DNA of 64,000 bases from Chloroflexota bacterium. GTDB lineage: Bacteria > Chloroflexota > Anaerolineae > Anaerolineales > Villigracilaceae. This document shows, piece after piece, positions 1 through 8,077 of this stretch. Each line of letters begins with the position of its first letter. Position 1 is the stretch's first letter. The position numbers and the translations under genes are program-made. Location: the NCBI GenBank assembly GCA_021414245.1, contig JAIOOU010000003.1:778825-842824 (forward strand), written 5' to 3'. Below the pieces are notes generated by a model. It was not told the origin of the DNA. It searched no databases and saw only the letters and a list, made by a program, of their open reading frames with translations.

Positions 1-1
1 T

Positions 2-889
2 CTGACTGCCTGCTCCCAATCGGCAGTGTCCACCCCCGCGCCGGAGCAGACCTATTCTCTTCCCACGGTGGTTGCCTTGACCGCCCAGGCCATTCTGGCC
101 ACCACGGATGCACTCACGGCGAATGTTCCATTCACCGAGACAGCCGTTCCCACCGAGACACCAGTTCCTCCAACGGCATTGCCAAGCCCAACGCCCACCT
201 TTGCCGCGGGATTCACCGAGCTGGCACAGATCCATGTCATCTCGCCCGGCCCCATGTCCAGTTTGACTTCCCCTTTTAATTTGCAGGTGATGTTGATCTC
301 CGGTGAAAGCGAACTGGTTCAGGTGGACCTGCTTGGCGAGGATGGCAGGGTGCTGCAAAGAAACCTTGAAAAAGTGACCCGCACCTATAACGGCAATTTT
401 CGCAGTTTCCGCATGTCGTTTGAGATCCGGGCCGTTTCGGAGGCCGGCTATATCCGCATCAGCACAAAGGATAAGTCCGGCCGCATCCAGTCTCTGAACA
501 CAATGCCTGTCCTGCTGTATTCAGTGGGCAGCACGCAGATCAACCCGGTGGGCAATACGATCTATGAGCGGGTGATGCTGCACAATATCAAGGACGGCCA
601 GGAAGTCTTTGGTGGGATTCTCGAATTGAAGGGCAGGATCTGGCCTTTCAACGACGAACCGATGATCCTGGAGCTGTTGCTTCCGGACGGGCGTCCGATC
701 GCTTCGCGGATCCTGCCCCTTCAAGGGACAGACACTCAGGATTTTGAAACCACGCTTCCGTACAAAGTCAGCGAGCCGACCCTGGTCCGCTTGACGATCC
801 GCCAGGACAACCCGTTGTTGACCGTGTCGGACCCGGACTTCAAAAAGTTCGTTTATGTGTACACCACCGAGATCCTTTTAAATCCCTAG
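2..889 (+). CDS. Lipoprotein with Pro/Thr-rich linker, 5' end outside window
   Basis: The frame is open from base 2. Its first codons read L-T-A-C, a lipobox, so the real start and the signal peptide lie upstream and the GTG at 26 used by the ORF track is not the true start. After the lipidated Cys comes a Thr/Pro-rich linker (PTETPVPPTALPSPTPT, about residues 40-57 of the ORF), then two beta-rich segments starting near residue 65 and 180 that look like Ig-like domains. Probably an outer-surface or periplasm-facing anchored protein of unknown role. The lipoprotein assignment is seen in the sequence; the domain fold is inferred. It is followed by a tRNA with its own promoter, so it ends its transcription unit. 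Confidence 0.7.
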   Translation: MTACSQSAVSTPAPEQTYSLPTVVALTAQAILATTDALTANVPFTETAVPTETPVPPTALPSPTPTFAAGFTELAQIHVISPGPMSSLTSPFNLQVMLISGESELVQVDLLGEDGRVLQRNLEKVTRTYNGNFRSFRMSFEIRAVSEAGYIRISTKDKSGRIQSLNTMPVLLYSVGSTQINPVGNTIYERVMLHNIKDGQEVFGGILELKGRIWPFNDEPMILELLLPDGRPIASRILPLQGTDTQDFETTLPYKVSEPTLVRLTIRQDNPLLTVSDPDFKKFVYVYTTEILLNP

Positions 890-895
890 AATTGC

Positions 896-923
896 TTGCC
901 AAAAAAAGTCGGAATGGTATAAT
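896..923 (+). promoter_or_regulatory. Sigma70-type promoter of tRNA-Pro
   Basis: TTGCCA and TATAAT are separated by 16 bp, and the -10 box ends 10 bp before the tRNA acceptor stem. This is a close match to the housekeeping consensus. Confidence 0.75.
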
Positions 924-933
924 GCAGTCCGTC

Positions 934-1007
934 CGGGGTGTGGCTCAGACCGGTAGAGCGCACGGTTCGGGTCCGTGAGGTCGGAGGTTCAAATCCTCTC
1001 ACCCCGA
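934..1007 (+). tRNA. tRNA-Pro (anticodon CGG)
   Basis: A 74-nt cloverleaf can be read by eye. The acceptor stem CGGGGTG pairs with CACCCCG, the D arm begins GCTC, and the anticodon stem CACGG/CCGTG encloses the loop TTCGGGT (anticodon CGG, reads CCG). The T arm contains GGTTCAAATCC. The discriminator is A, and the following bases are CAC, so the CCA end is not encoded. Confidence 0.95.
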
Positions 1008-1019
1008 CACATTAGTTTT

Positions 1020-1053
1020 GCACCGCCTAACCCGAGGGCGGTGCTCCTTTTTT
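1020..1053 (+). terminator. Rho-independent terminator after tRNA-Pro
   Basis: An 8-bp GC stem (GCACCGCC/GGCGGTGC) with an 8-nt loop is followed by TCCTTTTTT. Confidence 0.85.
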
Positions 1054-1168
1054 AAGGGTCGGGTCATCCAACGAAGACAGGCGGGAGGGTGACGTTTGTC
1101 AGCAGACACAAACCCGTCCAGATACTATAATCAAGCCGGTAAAGTGTCAAATATTTCGGAGATTCAGC

Positions 1169-2284
1169 ATGCCAGCTTATCAGAACGTTCCAATAAAAAA
1201 AATAGCCATCAGTACCGGTGGCGGCGATGCCCCGGGTTTGAATGCGGTGATCCGGGCTGCAACCATTTCAGCGATCCGGCGTGGCTGGGAAGTATATGGG
1301 GTCCGCGACGGATTTCATGGAATTCTATTGCCCGAGGAATATCCCGACGGTGGTTTCATATCACTTACGCGTGAGAAGGTCAGCGGAATTACGCATCTCG
1401 GCGGGACGATTCTGGGGACCAGTAATCGCAACAATCCGCTGAAATATCCGATGATGCGCCAGGACGGAACCATTGAGGAAGTGGACCGCACGGATGAAAT
1501 TGTCCGCGGTTTTCGGTTGCATCACATCGATGCCCTGATTACCGTGGGCGGTGACGGCTCGCTCGCGATCGCCAGTGTCCTTTCCCAAAAAGGATTACGC
1601 CTGATCTCCGTTCCCAAAACCATTGACAATGACCTCGACAAGACGGAAGTCACCTTCGGTTTTGACACTGCTGTTGGATTTGCCACGGAGGCCCTGGACC
1701 GTCTGCATTCGACGGCGGCATCGCATGGCCGGGTGATGGTCGTCGAAGTGATGGGAAGATATGCAGGCTGGATTGCCCTGCACTCGGGAGTGGCAGGCTC
1801 CGCGGATGTGATTCTGATTCCGGAAAATCCCTATGATATTCACAAGGTGGTGGAGAAAATCAAGGAACGCGAAGCCCGCGGAAATAAATTCACCATTGTG
1901 GTGGTTGCGGAAGGCGCATCCCCGGTGGGCGGGGGAGTATCGGTGGTGGAGCATGAAGCGGGTCGGGCTGAACGCCTGGGGGGCGTCGGTGAAAAAGTCG
2001 CGGCCGAAATCCACGCCATCTCAGGCAAGGAAACACGGGTGGTCGTCCTTGGACATTTGCTGCGCGGGGGCTCCCCGACATCGTTTGACCGTCTGACCGC
2101 CCTGCGTTTCGGCGCTGCGGCGGTGCGGGGGCTGGAGGAAGGGCAGGGCGGTGTTATGGTCGCGCTCGACCCGCCGCACGTAAAATATGTGCCGATCGAG
2201 GATGCCATTGGGAAAATGAAAATGGTTCCCATGCATTCGGATATTGTTTTGACCGCTCTTGACCTGGGTATTTCCTTCGGCTAA
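1169..2284 (+). CDS. pfkA: 6-phosphofructokinase (group III / mixed-substrate type)
   Basis: Phosphorylates fructose 6-phosphate to fructose 1,6-bisphosphate in glycolysis, in the cytosol. The 371-aa product carries the family motifs in order: GGGDAPGLN near residue 17, GGDGS near 126, PKTIDND near 150 and MGRYAGW near 195. The Gly in GGDGS is the residue usually linked to ATP use, while the Lys in PKTIDND is usual in pyrophosphate-dependent and group III enzymes, so the phosphoryl donor cannot be settled by eye. ATG at 1169 is preceded by GGAG. A TATAAT lies at 1126-1131 with no convincing -35. Monocistronic between the tRNA terminator and the promoter of the next gene. Confidence 0.93.
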   Translation: MPAYQNVPIKKIAISTGGGDAPGLNAVIRAATISAIRRGWEVYGVRDGFHGILLPEEYPDGGFISLTREKVSGITHLGGTILGTSNRNNPLKYPMMRQDGTIEEVDRTDEIVRGFRLHHIDALITVGGDGSLAIASVLSQKGLRLISVPKTIDNDLDKTEVTFGFDTAVGFATEALDRLHSTAASHGRVMVVEVMGRYAGWIALHSGVAGSADVILIPENPYDIHKVVEKIKEREARGNKFTIVVVAEGASPVGGGVSVVEHEAGRAERLGGVGEKVAAEIHAISGKETRVVVLGHLLRGGSPTSFDRLTALRFGAAAVRGLEEGQGGVMVALDPPHVKYVPIEDAIGKMKMVPMHSDIVLTALDLGISFG

Positions 2285-2313
2285 TTAAACGGGCAGCCCT
2301 TGCGGGCCTCCAG

Positions 2314-2341
2314 TTGACAAAACCTTTTTGTCGGCTATAAT
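2314..2341 (+). promoter_or_regulatory. Strong sigma70-type promoter of the ROK regulator
   Basis: TTGACA, 16 bp, TATAAT. A consensus promoter directly upstream of, and touching, the palindromic operator. Confidence 0.85.
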
Positions 2342-2365
2342 TAGTTTGTTGCTCCAACATACTAA
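2341..2365 (+). promoter_or_regulatory. XylR-like operator (25-bp inverted repeat)
   Basis: TTAGTTTGTTG and CAACATACTAA are inverted repeats (10 of 11 positions match) around a CTC centre. The half-site TTAGTTTGTT is the one known from xyl operators bound by ROK-family XylR repressors of Bacilli. The element covers the expected transcription start of the ROK gene and ends just before its ATG at 2370, so autorepression is the simplest reading. The resemblance is seen; binding by the adjacent regulator is inferred. Confidence 0.75.
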
Positions 2366-2369
2366 TTAT

Positions 2370-3602
2370 ATGGCCAAGACAACTTCGGACCAAACCTTTG
2401 TACGGGAAATAAACTTATCCAGCGTGTTGAGGCTGATCCATACCCAGTCGCCCATTTCCCGCGCACAGATCGCTGTCTTGACCGGACTGAACAAATCCAC
2501 TATTTCCAGCCTTGTGGACGAGTTGCTTGCGCAGAAGCTGATCCATGAAACAGGCAGTAATTCCGGAGCCGCCGGCCGCCCGGCCACCTGGCTCGAGATC
2601 AACCCCGAAGCAGGTTTGATCATCGGCGTGGAACTTGGCGTGGATTTTATTTCCGTCGCCGTAACAGATTTGCTGGGCAATATTATCTGGCGTAAAAAGG
2701 AAGATGCAGACCCGGCCGATGGACAGGAAAAGGTGCTTGCCCAGACGCTTCGGATCGTAAAAGATGCAATGGATGTCAACAGGAAAAAAGGCGGGTATTT
2801 TTTTGGCCTTGGCCTTTCCACACCCGGGACCGTGGACCTGGATCAGGGACTTTTGATCTTTGCTCCGAACCTGCACTGGCACGATGTGCCGTTCCGAAAA
2901 ATATTCCACGAACACACCAACCTCAGGATATTCATTGAAAATGATGCCAATGCCGCCGCGATTGCCGAGCATTTATTCGGGGCCGCGCGCCAGACGCAGA
3001 ATTTTGTCTTTGTCTTTGCGGGTGTTGGCATTGGCGGCGGATTGTTCCTAAACGGCAAGCTATATCGCGGAAGAAATGGATATGCGGGTGAGATCGGTCA
3101 TTCGCCCATCATGGCCGAACCCTCGCAGACGGTTTGCCACTGTGGCAATCGCGGATGCTGGGAAACCTATGCCAATCAATACTCCATTATTCAGCGTGTG
3201 CAGGCGCGCCTGGAAGTCAAACGGAACAGCATCATCCCCAAAATGATGGCGGAACAAAATGCGCCCCTTTCCATTCCGCTGATCAAACAGGCAGCCGACC
3301 TGGGGGACCAGGAAGCCAGGGAATCCTTTTCCGAAGCGGGTCATGCCATGGGGCAGGGATTTGCCGGCCTGATCAATATCTTCAACCCCGAGAAAATCAT
3401 CCTTGGCGGCCCGCTCAGTATTGTGGGGGAATACCTTCTGCCTGCGATTAAAGAGACGATCGCGCGTCATGCCCTGCCGGAAATTGATCAGCAGGCCGAG
3501 GTGCAGTTATCCACTTTTGGGCCTGACGCGAGTCTAATCGGAGCCATCGCCATCGTTGTGGACGATGTATTATCCAAACCCATGAATCTTGAAAGGAGGT
3601 GA
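2370..3602 (+). CDS. ROK-family transcriptional repressor, XylR-like
   Basis: A sugar-responsive repressor: an N-terminal winged helix (about residues 10-75; ISRAQIAVLTGLNKSTISSLVDELL is the recognition region) is followed by a ROK sugar-kinase fold. The latter has a zinc-binding motif CHCGNRGCWE near residue 255 and the phosphate loop GVGIGGG. The ORF track starts at 2328, but the promoter and operator occupy that stretch, so the ATG at 2370 is the sensible start (MAKTTSDQ, 410 aa). No strong Shine-Dalgarno precedes it. It heads a locus with a sugar ABC transporter and xylulokinase, and the operator type fits control by xylose or a related pentose. The ligand is inferred. Confidence 0.88.
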   Translation: MAKTTSDQTFVREINLSSVLRLIHTQSPISRAQIAVLTGLNKSTISSLVDELLAQKLIHETGSNSGAAGRPATWLEINPEAGLIIGVELGVDFISVAVTDLLGNIIWRKKEDADPADGQEKVLAQTLRIVKDAMDVNRKKGGYFFGLGLSTPGTVDLDQGLLIFAPNLHWHDVPFRKIFHEHTNLRIFIENDANAAAIAEHLFGAARQTQNFVFVFAGVGIGGGLFLNGKLYRGRNGYAGEIGHSPIMAEPSQTVCHCGNRGCWETYANQYSIIQRVQARLEVKRNSIIPKMMAEQNAPLSIPLIKQAADLGDQEARESFSEAGHAMGQGFAGLINIFNPEKIILGGPLSIVGEYLLPAIKETIARHALPEIDQQAEVQLSTFGPDASLIGAIAIVVDDVLSKPMNLERR

Positions 3603-3681
3603 TTACCCGCCCGCCCCGCCATTCCCATCAAAGAACTTTATGTTCGTCAACCATTCAAACATATAATTACTGGAGAGAAGA

Positions 3682-5007
3682 ATGAAAAAAAATCTACTCG
3701 CTCTTTTGAGCATATTGATGATCGCGTCCTTCGCGATCGTCGCCTGCGGTGGCGCTGCCACCGAGGCTCCCGCCATGACCGAAGCGCCTGCAGCGACTGA
3801 AGCACCTGCTGCGACTGAAGCGCCCGCCGCGGCCGACAAGGTTGAAGTATTTTCGTGGTGGACTGGCGGCGGTGAAGCTGCTGGTCTGGCCGCCATGCAG
3901 ACCGTTTTTTCTGCGGCCTATCCCAACATTGAGTTCATCAATGCTGCAGTCGCTGGCGGCGCCGGCACCAACGCGCGCGCCGTGCTTGCCACCCGCTTGC
4001 AAGCTGGTGATCCCCCGGATAGCTGGCAGGGTCATGCCGGCCAGGAACTGATCGGCACCTATGTAGCTGGCGGCCAGATCGAACCTTTGAATGATCTCTA
4101 TGCGGCCGAGGGCTGGCTGGATGTCATGCCCAAGACGCTCATCCCGCTTATCTCCAATGATGGCAATATTTATTCCGTTCCGGTCAACATTCACCGCGCC
4201 AATGTACTCTGGTACAACCCCTCCGTCCTGAGCGCCAATGGCGTGGAAGTCCCCACCACCATGGATGAATGGTTTGCCGCGATGGATACCTTGAAGGCCG
4301 CCGGCGTTCAACCTCTGGCCCTTGGTGAACAATGGACCAAGATGCACCTGATGGAAACCGTTTTGCTCGGCACCCTCGGCGCTGATGCCTACAACGGTTT
4401 ATGGGATGGCACCACCGACTGGGCCAGCCCCGAAGTCAAGGCCGCTTTGGACAACTATGCCAAAGTCCTGACCTATGCCAACAGCGACTCCTCCTCCCTT
4501 TCCTGGCAGGATGCCGCCCAATTGGTGATCAACGGCGACGCCGCCTTCAACGTAATGGGCGACTGGGCCGAAGGCTATTTCCGCGAATTGGGCAAGACCC
4601 CCAAGACCGATTACGGCTGGGCGCCCACTCCCGGCAGCAGCGGCGTGTTCCAGTTCCTGTCTGACTCCTTCGTTCTGGCCGTCGGCGCTCCCCATCCGGA
4701 TGGCGCCATGGCCTGGTTGAAGATCGCCGGTTCCAAGGAAGGCCAGGAAGCGTTCAACCCTGTCAAGGGTTCGATCTGCGCCCGCACCGACTGCGACAAA
4801 TCACTCTTTGGTGAATACCTGCAGTCCGCCATGGACGATTGGTCCTCCAACGTTGTGGTCGGCTCCCTTACCCATGGTGTGGTGGCCAACGACTCATGGA
4901 AGACCGAGATCGATACCGCCCTTGGCTTGTTCATCGCGGATGGTAATGTGGACGGCTTCCAGGCCGCCCTTGTTGCCGCCTGCGCCAGTTCCGGGCCCTG
5001 CAAATAA
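3682..5007 (+). CDS. Sugar ABC transporter substrate-binding lipoprotein
   Basis: Captures a sugar outside the membrane for the two permeases downstream. It has a signal peptide with lipobox IVAC (Cys about residue 22) and a linker of repeated (A/T)TEAPAA units encoded by short tandem DNA repeats. A family 1 extracellular solute-binding domain begins about residue 52 (KVEVFSWWTGGGE) and runs to the C-terminus. 441 aa is a usual length. ATG at 3682 follows GGAGAGAAG. A hairpin terminator directly after the gene probably keeps its level above that of the permeases. The position beside a XylR-like repressor and xylulokinase suggests a pentose ligand (inference). Confidence 0.92.
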   Translation: MKKNLLALLSILMIASFAIVACGGAATEAPAMTEAPAATEAPAATEAPAAADKVEVFSWWTGGGEAAGLAAMQTVFSAAYPNIEFINAAVAGGAGTNARAVLATRLQAGDPPDSWQGHAGQELIGTYVAGGQIEPLNDLYAAEGWLDVMPKTLIPLISNDGNIYSVPVNIHRANVLWYNPSVLSANGVEVPTTMDEWFAAMDTLKAAGVQPLALGEQWTKMHLMETVLLGTLGADAYNGLWDGTTDWASPEVKAALDNYAKVLTYANSDSSSLSWQDAAQLVINGDAAFNVMGDWAEGYFRELGKTPKTDYGWAPTPGSSGVFQFLSDSFVLAVGAPHPDGAMAWLKIAGSKEGQEAFNPVKGSICARTDCDKSLFGEYLQSAMDDWSSNVVVGSLTHGVVANDSWKTEIDTALGLFIADGNVDGFQAALVAACASSGPCK

Positions 5008-5025
5008 GGCTTAGTGTTAGAATCG

Positions 5026-5063
5026 TTGAGGCTCCGTATATACGGAGCCTCAACCCTTTTTTA
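5026..5063 (+). terminator. Hairpin terminator/attenuator between binding protein and permeases
   Basis: A perfect 28-nt palindrome (TTGAGGCTCCGTAT and its complement) is followed by CCCTTTTTT. It lies inside an apparent operon, so partial read-through is likely needed for the permeases. Confidence 0.8.
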
Positions 5064-5083
5064 TAACTGAAACGAGGCCCGCC

Positions 5084-5971
5084 ATGTTCAGAGATAAAGA
5101 TCGTTTTCTAAACATCCTTCTTATCTCGCCATCCATTTTGGCTATTTTGATTTTTGTATACGCATTTATCGGCTGGTCGGTGCGCGTATCACTGAGTAAA
5201 TGGAAGGGCCTGACTGCGGACTATACGTGGAATGGAATTAAGAACTATCTTGACCTTTTTGCTGATCCCCGCTTTCATGTGGATATTCGCAATACGTTGA
5301 TCTTCACGGGTGTGTTCGTATTTGGCAGTATTCTGCTTGGATTTACCCTGGCAGTCATGCTTGACCAGGGCCTGAAGGGCGAAGGCTTTTTCCGCAGCCT
5401 GTTTTTGTTCCCAATGGCGATTTCCTATATTGTCACCGGCGTGGTCTGGCGCTGGTTGATGAATCCCGCCGCGGGCTCCCGCACCAGCGGACTTAATTTG
5501 TTGTTTACCAACATGGGTCTGGACTCGCTTGTCAATAAATGGCACACCACCCCCACCTGGGGCATCGCGGCCATTGCGCTCGCAGCCATCTGGCAGATGT
5601 CTGGATATACCATGGCCCTTTATCTGGCCGGCTTGCGCGCGATCCCGGAAGACTTGAAGGAAGCCGCCAGGATCGATGGCGCCAGCGAGGTGCAGATCTA
5701 CCGTCATATCATGCTGCCCCTGCTCTCTCCAGTCACGCTCTCCGCGTTGATCATTCTTGGACACATGTCCCTCAAGGTCTTTGATTTGATCGTGGCTGTC
5801 GCCGGCAAGCAGCTGCCGCTGGATGTACCGGCCATTTATATGTGGCAGATCACATTTGACGGCCTGTTCTATGGGCGCGGCGCAGCTGTCGGCATTCTCC
5901 TGCTCATTAGTATTGCTGTCCTTATTATTCCTTATATTCGCTACACCCTCAAAACAGAGGCGGAACAATGA
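5084..5971 (+). CDS. Sugar ABC transporter permease, MalF/UgpA type
   Basis: An inner-membrane subunit of the importer. The 295-aa protein has six predicted membrane segments; the first is about residues 12-30 (ILLISPSILAILIFVYAF). The EAA loop that docks the ATPase is present (EDLKEAARIDGASEVQIYRHIMLPLL, about residues 190-215). It overlaps the next permease by 4 bp (ATGA), which indicates translational coupling. No ATP-binding subunit is encoded nearby, so a shared MsmK-type ATPase encoded elsewhere is expected. Confidence 0.93.
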   Translation: MFRDKDRFLNILLISPSILAILIFVYAFIGWSVRVSLSKWKGLTADYTWNGIKNYLDLFADPRFHVDIRNTLIFTGVFVFGSILLGFTLAVMLDQGLKGEGFFRSLFLFPMAISYIVTGVVWRWLMNPAAGSRTSGLNLLFTNMGLDSLVNKWHTTPTWGIAAIALAAIWQMSGYTMALYLAGLRAIPEDLKEAARIDGASEVQIYRHIMLPLLSPVTLSALIILGHMSLKVFDLIVAVAGKQLPLDVPAIYMWQITFDGLFYGRGAAVGILLLISIAVLIIPYIRYTLKTEAEQ

Positions 5972-6789
5972 AGACCCGATTACGCCTGGGCAAATACTGG
6001 CTTTATATCCCGCTGGTCTTTATGACCGTTTTCTATTTGCTTCCACTGTACATCATGATCATAACGGGCTTCAAGAGTTTCGCGGAAATCGACCTGAAGA
6101 CGATGTGGAATCTTCCGCAGGGCATCGCCTTTGACAATTACATCGAGGCCTTTTCCAAGCTCGCACCCTCCCTGTGGAATAGTTTTGCCATGGTCATCCC
6201 GGCCGCCCTGATCTCCTCCGCGCTGGGTTCCTTGAACGGTTTCGTGCTTGCCAAGTGGAAATTCCGCGGTGCAGACGTGGTTTTTCCCATTATCCTTTTC
6301 GGGATGTTCATTCCCTATCAAAGCATCCTTATCCCGCTGGTGCAGTTCATGAACCTGGTCGGAATCAAGGGCCTGCCGGGCCTTGCTCTTGCGCACATTA
6401 TCTACGGGATTCCGATCACCACACTGACCTTCCGCAACTATTACGCCAGCCTGCCGCAGGAACTGCTTGAAGCGGCAAAGATCGATGGCGCCGATATGCT
6501 TGGAATTTACCGCTACATCCTGCTGCCGATCTCCATGCCGAGTTTTGTGGTGGTGTTGATCTGGCAGTTCACCTCCGCCTGGAACGACTTTCTCTTTGCC
6601 GTGGTGCTGACGGGCAATCGGGATTGGCCGATTACGGTTGCACTAAATAACATGGCTGGAAGCCAGATCATTTCCTGGAATGTGCAAATGGCCGGATCGC
6701 TCCTTGCTGCGCTTCCGACCCTGCTCGTTTACATATTCCTGGGTCGTTATTTCCTGCGCGGCCTCCTTGCCGGTTCTCTCAAGGGCTAG
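5968..6789 (+). CDS. Sugar ABC transporter permease, MalG/UgpE type
   Basis: The second permease of the same importer: 273 aa with six predicted helices and the EAA loop PQELLEAAKIDGADMLGIYRYI (about residues 165-190). Its start overlaps the stop of the preceding permease. The downstream gene follows after about 50 bp, so the transport and catabolic genes form one unit. Confidence 0.93.
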   Translation: MKTRLRLGKYWLYIPLVFMTVFYLLPLYIMIITGFKSFAEIDLKTMWNLPQGIAFDNYIEAFSKLAPSLWNSFAMVIPAALISSALGSLNGFVLAKWKFRGADVVFPIILFGMFIPYQSILIPLVQFMNLVGIKGLPGLALAHIIYGIPITTLTFRNYYASLPQELLEAAKIDGADMLGIYRYILLPISMPSFVVVLIWQFTSAWNDFLFAVVLTGNRDWPITVALNNMAGSQIISWNVQMAGSLLAALPTLLVYIFLGRYFLRGLLAGSLKG

Positions 6790-6838
6790 GGGGGGGTATT
6801 CGCGGATTTCCGGCCTGACCGGATCTGTAAGAGGCAGT

Positions 6839-8008
6839 ATGGAATTAAATCCTGTATTTTCAATGCTTGGACGCAGGCTGCGTTTGGCTGTTATCGGCGG
6901 CGGACCGGGGTCTTTTATCGGAGCCATGCACAGGCAGGCCGCCAGGCTGGATGACCGCTACGAAATTGTCACAGGTGTTCTTTCCTCTGATCCCGAAAAA
7001 TCAAAAAATGCGGGCCGCGAGCTCGGATTTGCTGCTGATCGATTGTATTCCACGGTGGGTCAATTACTGCAGACTGAGGCCGTCCGTCCGGATGGGGTGG
7101 ATGTGGTCGCCATCATGACTCCGAATGACAGTCATTTTGAGTATGCCATGGCTGCCCTTGAATGCGGATTTGATGTCATTTGTGACAAGCCGATGACCAA
7201 CACCCTTCAGGAAGCGGAAGTTTTACATGACAAGGTCCAGCAATCCGGACTGGTTTTCTGCCTGACTCATAATTACACAGGATATCCAATGGTCCGCCAG
7301 GCGAAAGCCATGATCGAGGATGGGCAGTTGGGAGTCATACGGCTGGTTCAGGTGGAATATGTTCAGGGCGGAAAAGCCGATGAAACAAAACCAATGCCCG
7401 ATGTGATGACCTGGAAATACGATCCGATCCGTGGCGGTCCATCCCGGGTCATGGGCGATATTGGAACCCATGCCCATAATCTGGTCCGATTTATTACAGG
7501 TCTTGAATTATCCGAAGTTTCCGCGGAGATCGGGACGATCGTTCCCGGCCGGCTCATTCATGACTTTGCCGGGGCCCTGCTTCGATTTGAGAATGGTGCC
7601 CGGGGAAATTTCTGGGTGACCCAGGCTGCTGCCGGCGTGGAGAATTGTCTCCGTATTCGGGTCAGCGGCAGCAAAGGCAGTCTGGAATGGATGCAGGAAT
7701 TTCCCCAAAGCTTGACTTTTAAACCCTTGCAGGGTCCTTCCCAAACCAGAACGCCCAACGGTCCCGGGACCTTGCCGCTGGCTGCGCGTTCCAGCCGGAT
7801 CGTCGCCGGGCACCCTGAGGGATTTCACGAAGCCTTTGCCAATCTGTATTCAGATGCAGCGGAAGTGATCAGTGCCCGTCGCGCTGGAAAGGAGGCCGAC
7901 CCCTTGGCTTCTTATTTTCCGAATTCCCTGGATGGGTTGCTGGGAATCCGTTTTGTGGAAAGTGTGATCCAATCCAGCAAGGCTGACGGTAAGTGGACCC
8001 AATGTTGA
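6839..8008 (+). CDS. Gfo/Idh/MocA-family NAD(P)-dependent oxidoreductase
   Basis: A cytosolic sugar or polyol dehydrogenase of unknown substrate. N-terminal Rossmann fold with the dinucleotide loop AVIGGGPGSFIG (about residues 17-28), the active-site Lys motif CDKPM (about residue 111), and the GDIGTHAHNLVRFI segment typical of the C-terminal domain. The ORF track begins at 6680 inside the upstream permease; the ATG at 6839 follows AGAGG and gives a normal 389 aa. In sugar ABC loci such enzymes often modify the imported sugar, and that is the inference here. Confidence 0.88.
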   Translation: MELNPVFSMLGRRLRLAVIGGGPGSFIGAMHRQAARLDDRYEIVTGVLSSDPEKSKNAGRELGFAADRLYSTVGQLLQTEAVRPDGVDVVAIMTPNDSHFEYAMAALECGFDVICDKPMTNTLQEAEVLHDKVQQSGLVFCLTHNYTGYPMVRQAKAMIEDGQLGVIRLVQVEYVQGGKADETKPMPDVMTWKYDPIRGGPSRVMGDIGTHAHNLVRFITGLELSEVSAEIGTIVPGRLIHDFAGALLRFENGARGNFWVTQAAAGVENCLRIRVSGSKGSLEWMQEFPQSLTFKPLQGPSQTRTPNGPGTLPLAARSSRIVAGHPEGFHEAFANLYSDAAEVISARRAGKEADPLASYFPNSLDGLLGIRFVESVIQSSKADGKWTQC

Positions 8009-8077
8009 TTCCCGGTGGATGGCCTCCGGATCGTGCAACTCCTGTTGGCATGGGTCTGTGGTTTAGGGAGATGAAGC

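Noticed and set aside
1840-2232. Minus-strand ORFs within pfkA
   Set aside because: Shadow frames of a well-supported gene; Pro/Arg/Ser-rich translations without family features.
3662-3667. TATAAT as promoter of the sugar-binding protein gene
   Set aside because: It lies only 14 bp before the ATG and overlaps the ribosome-binding region; a start there would remove the Shine-Dalgarno from the transcript.
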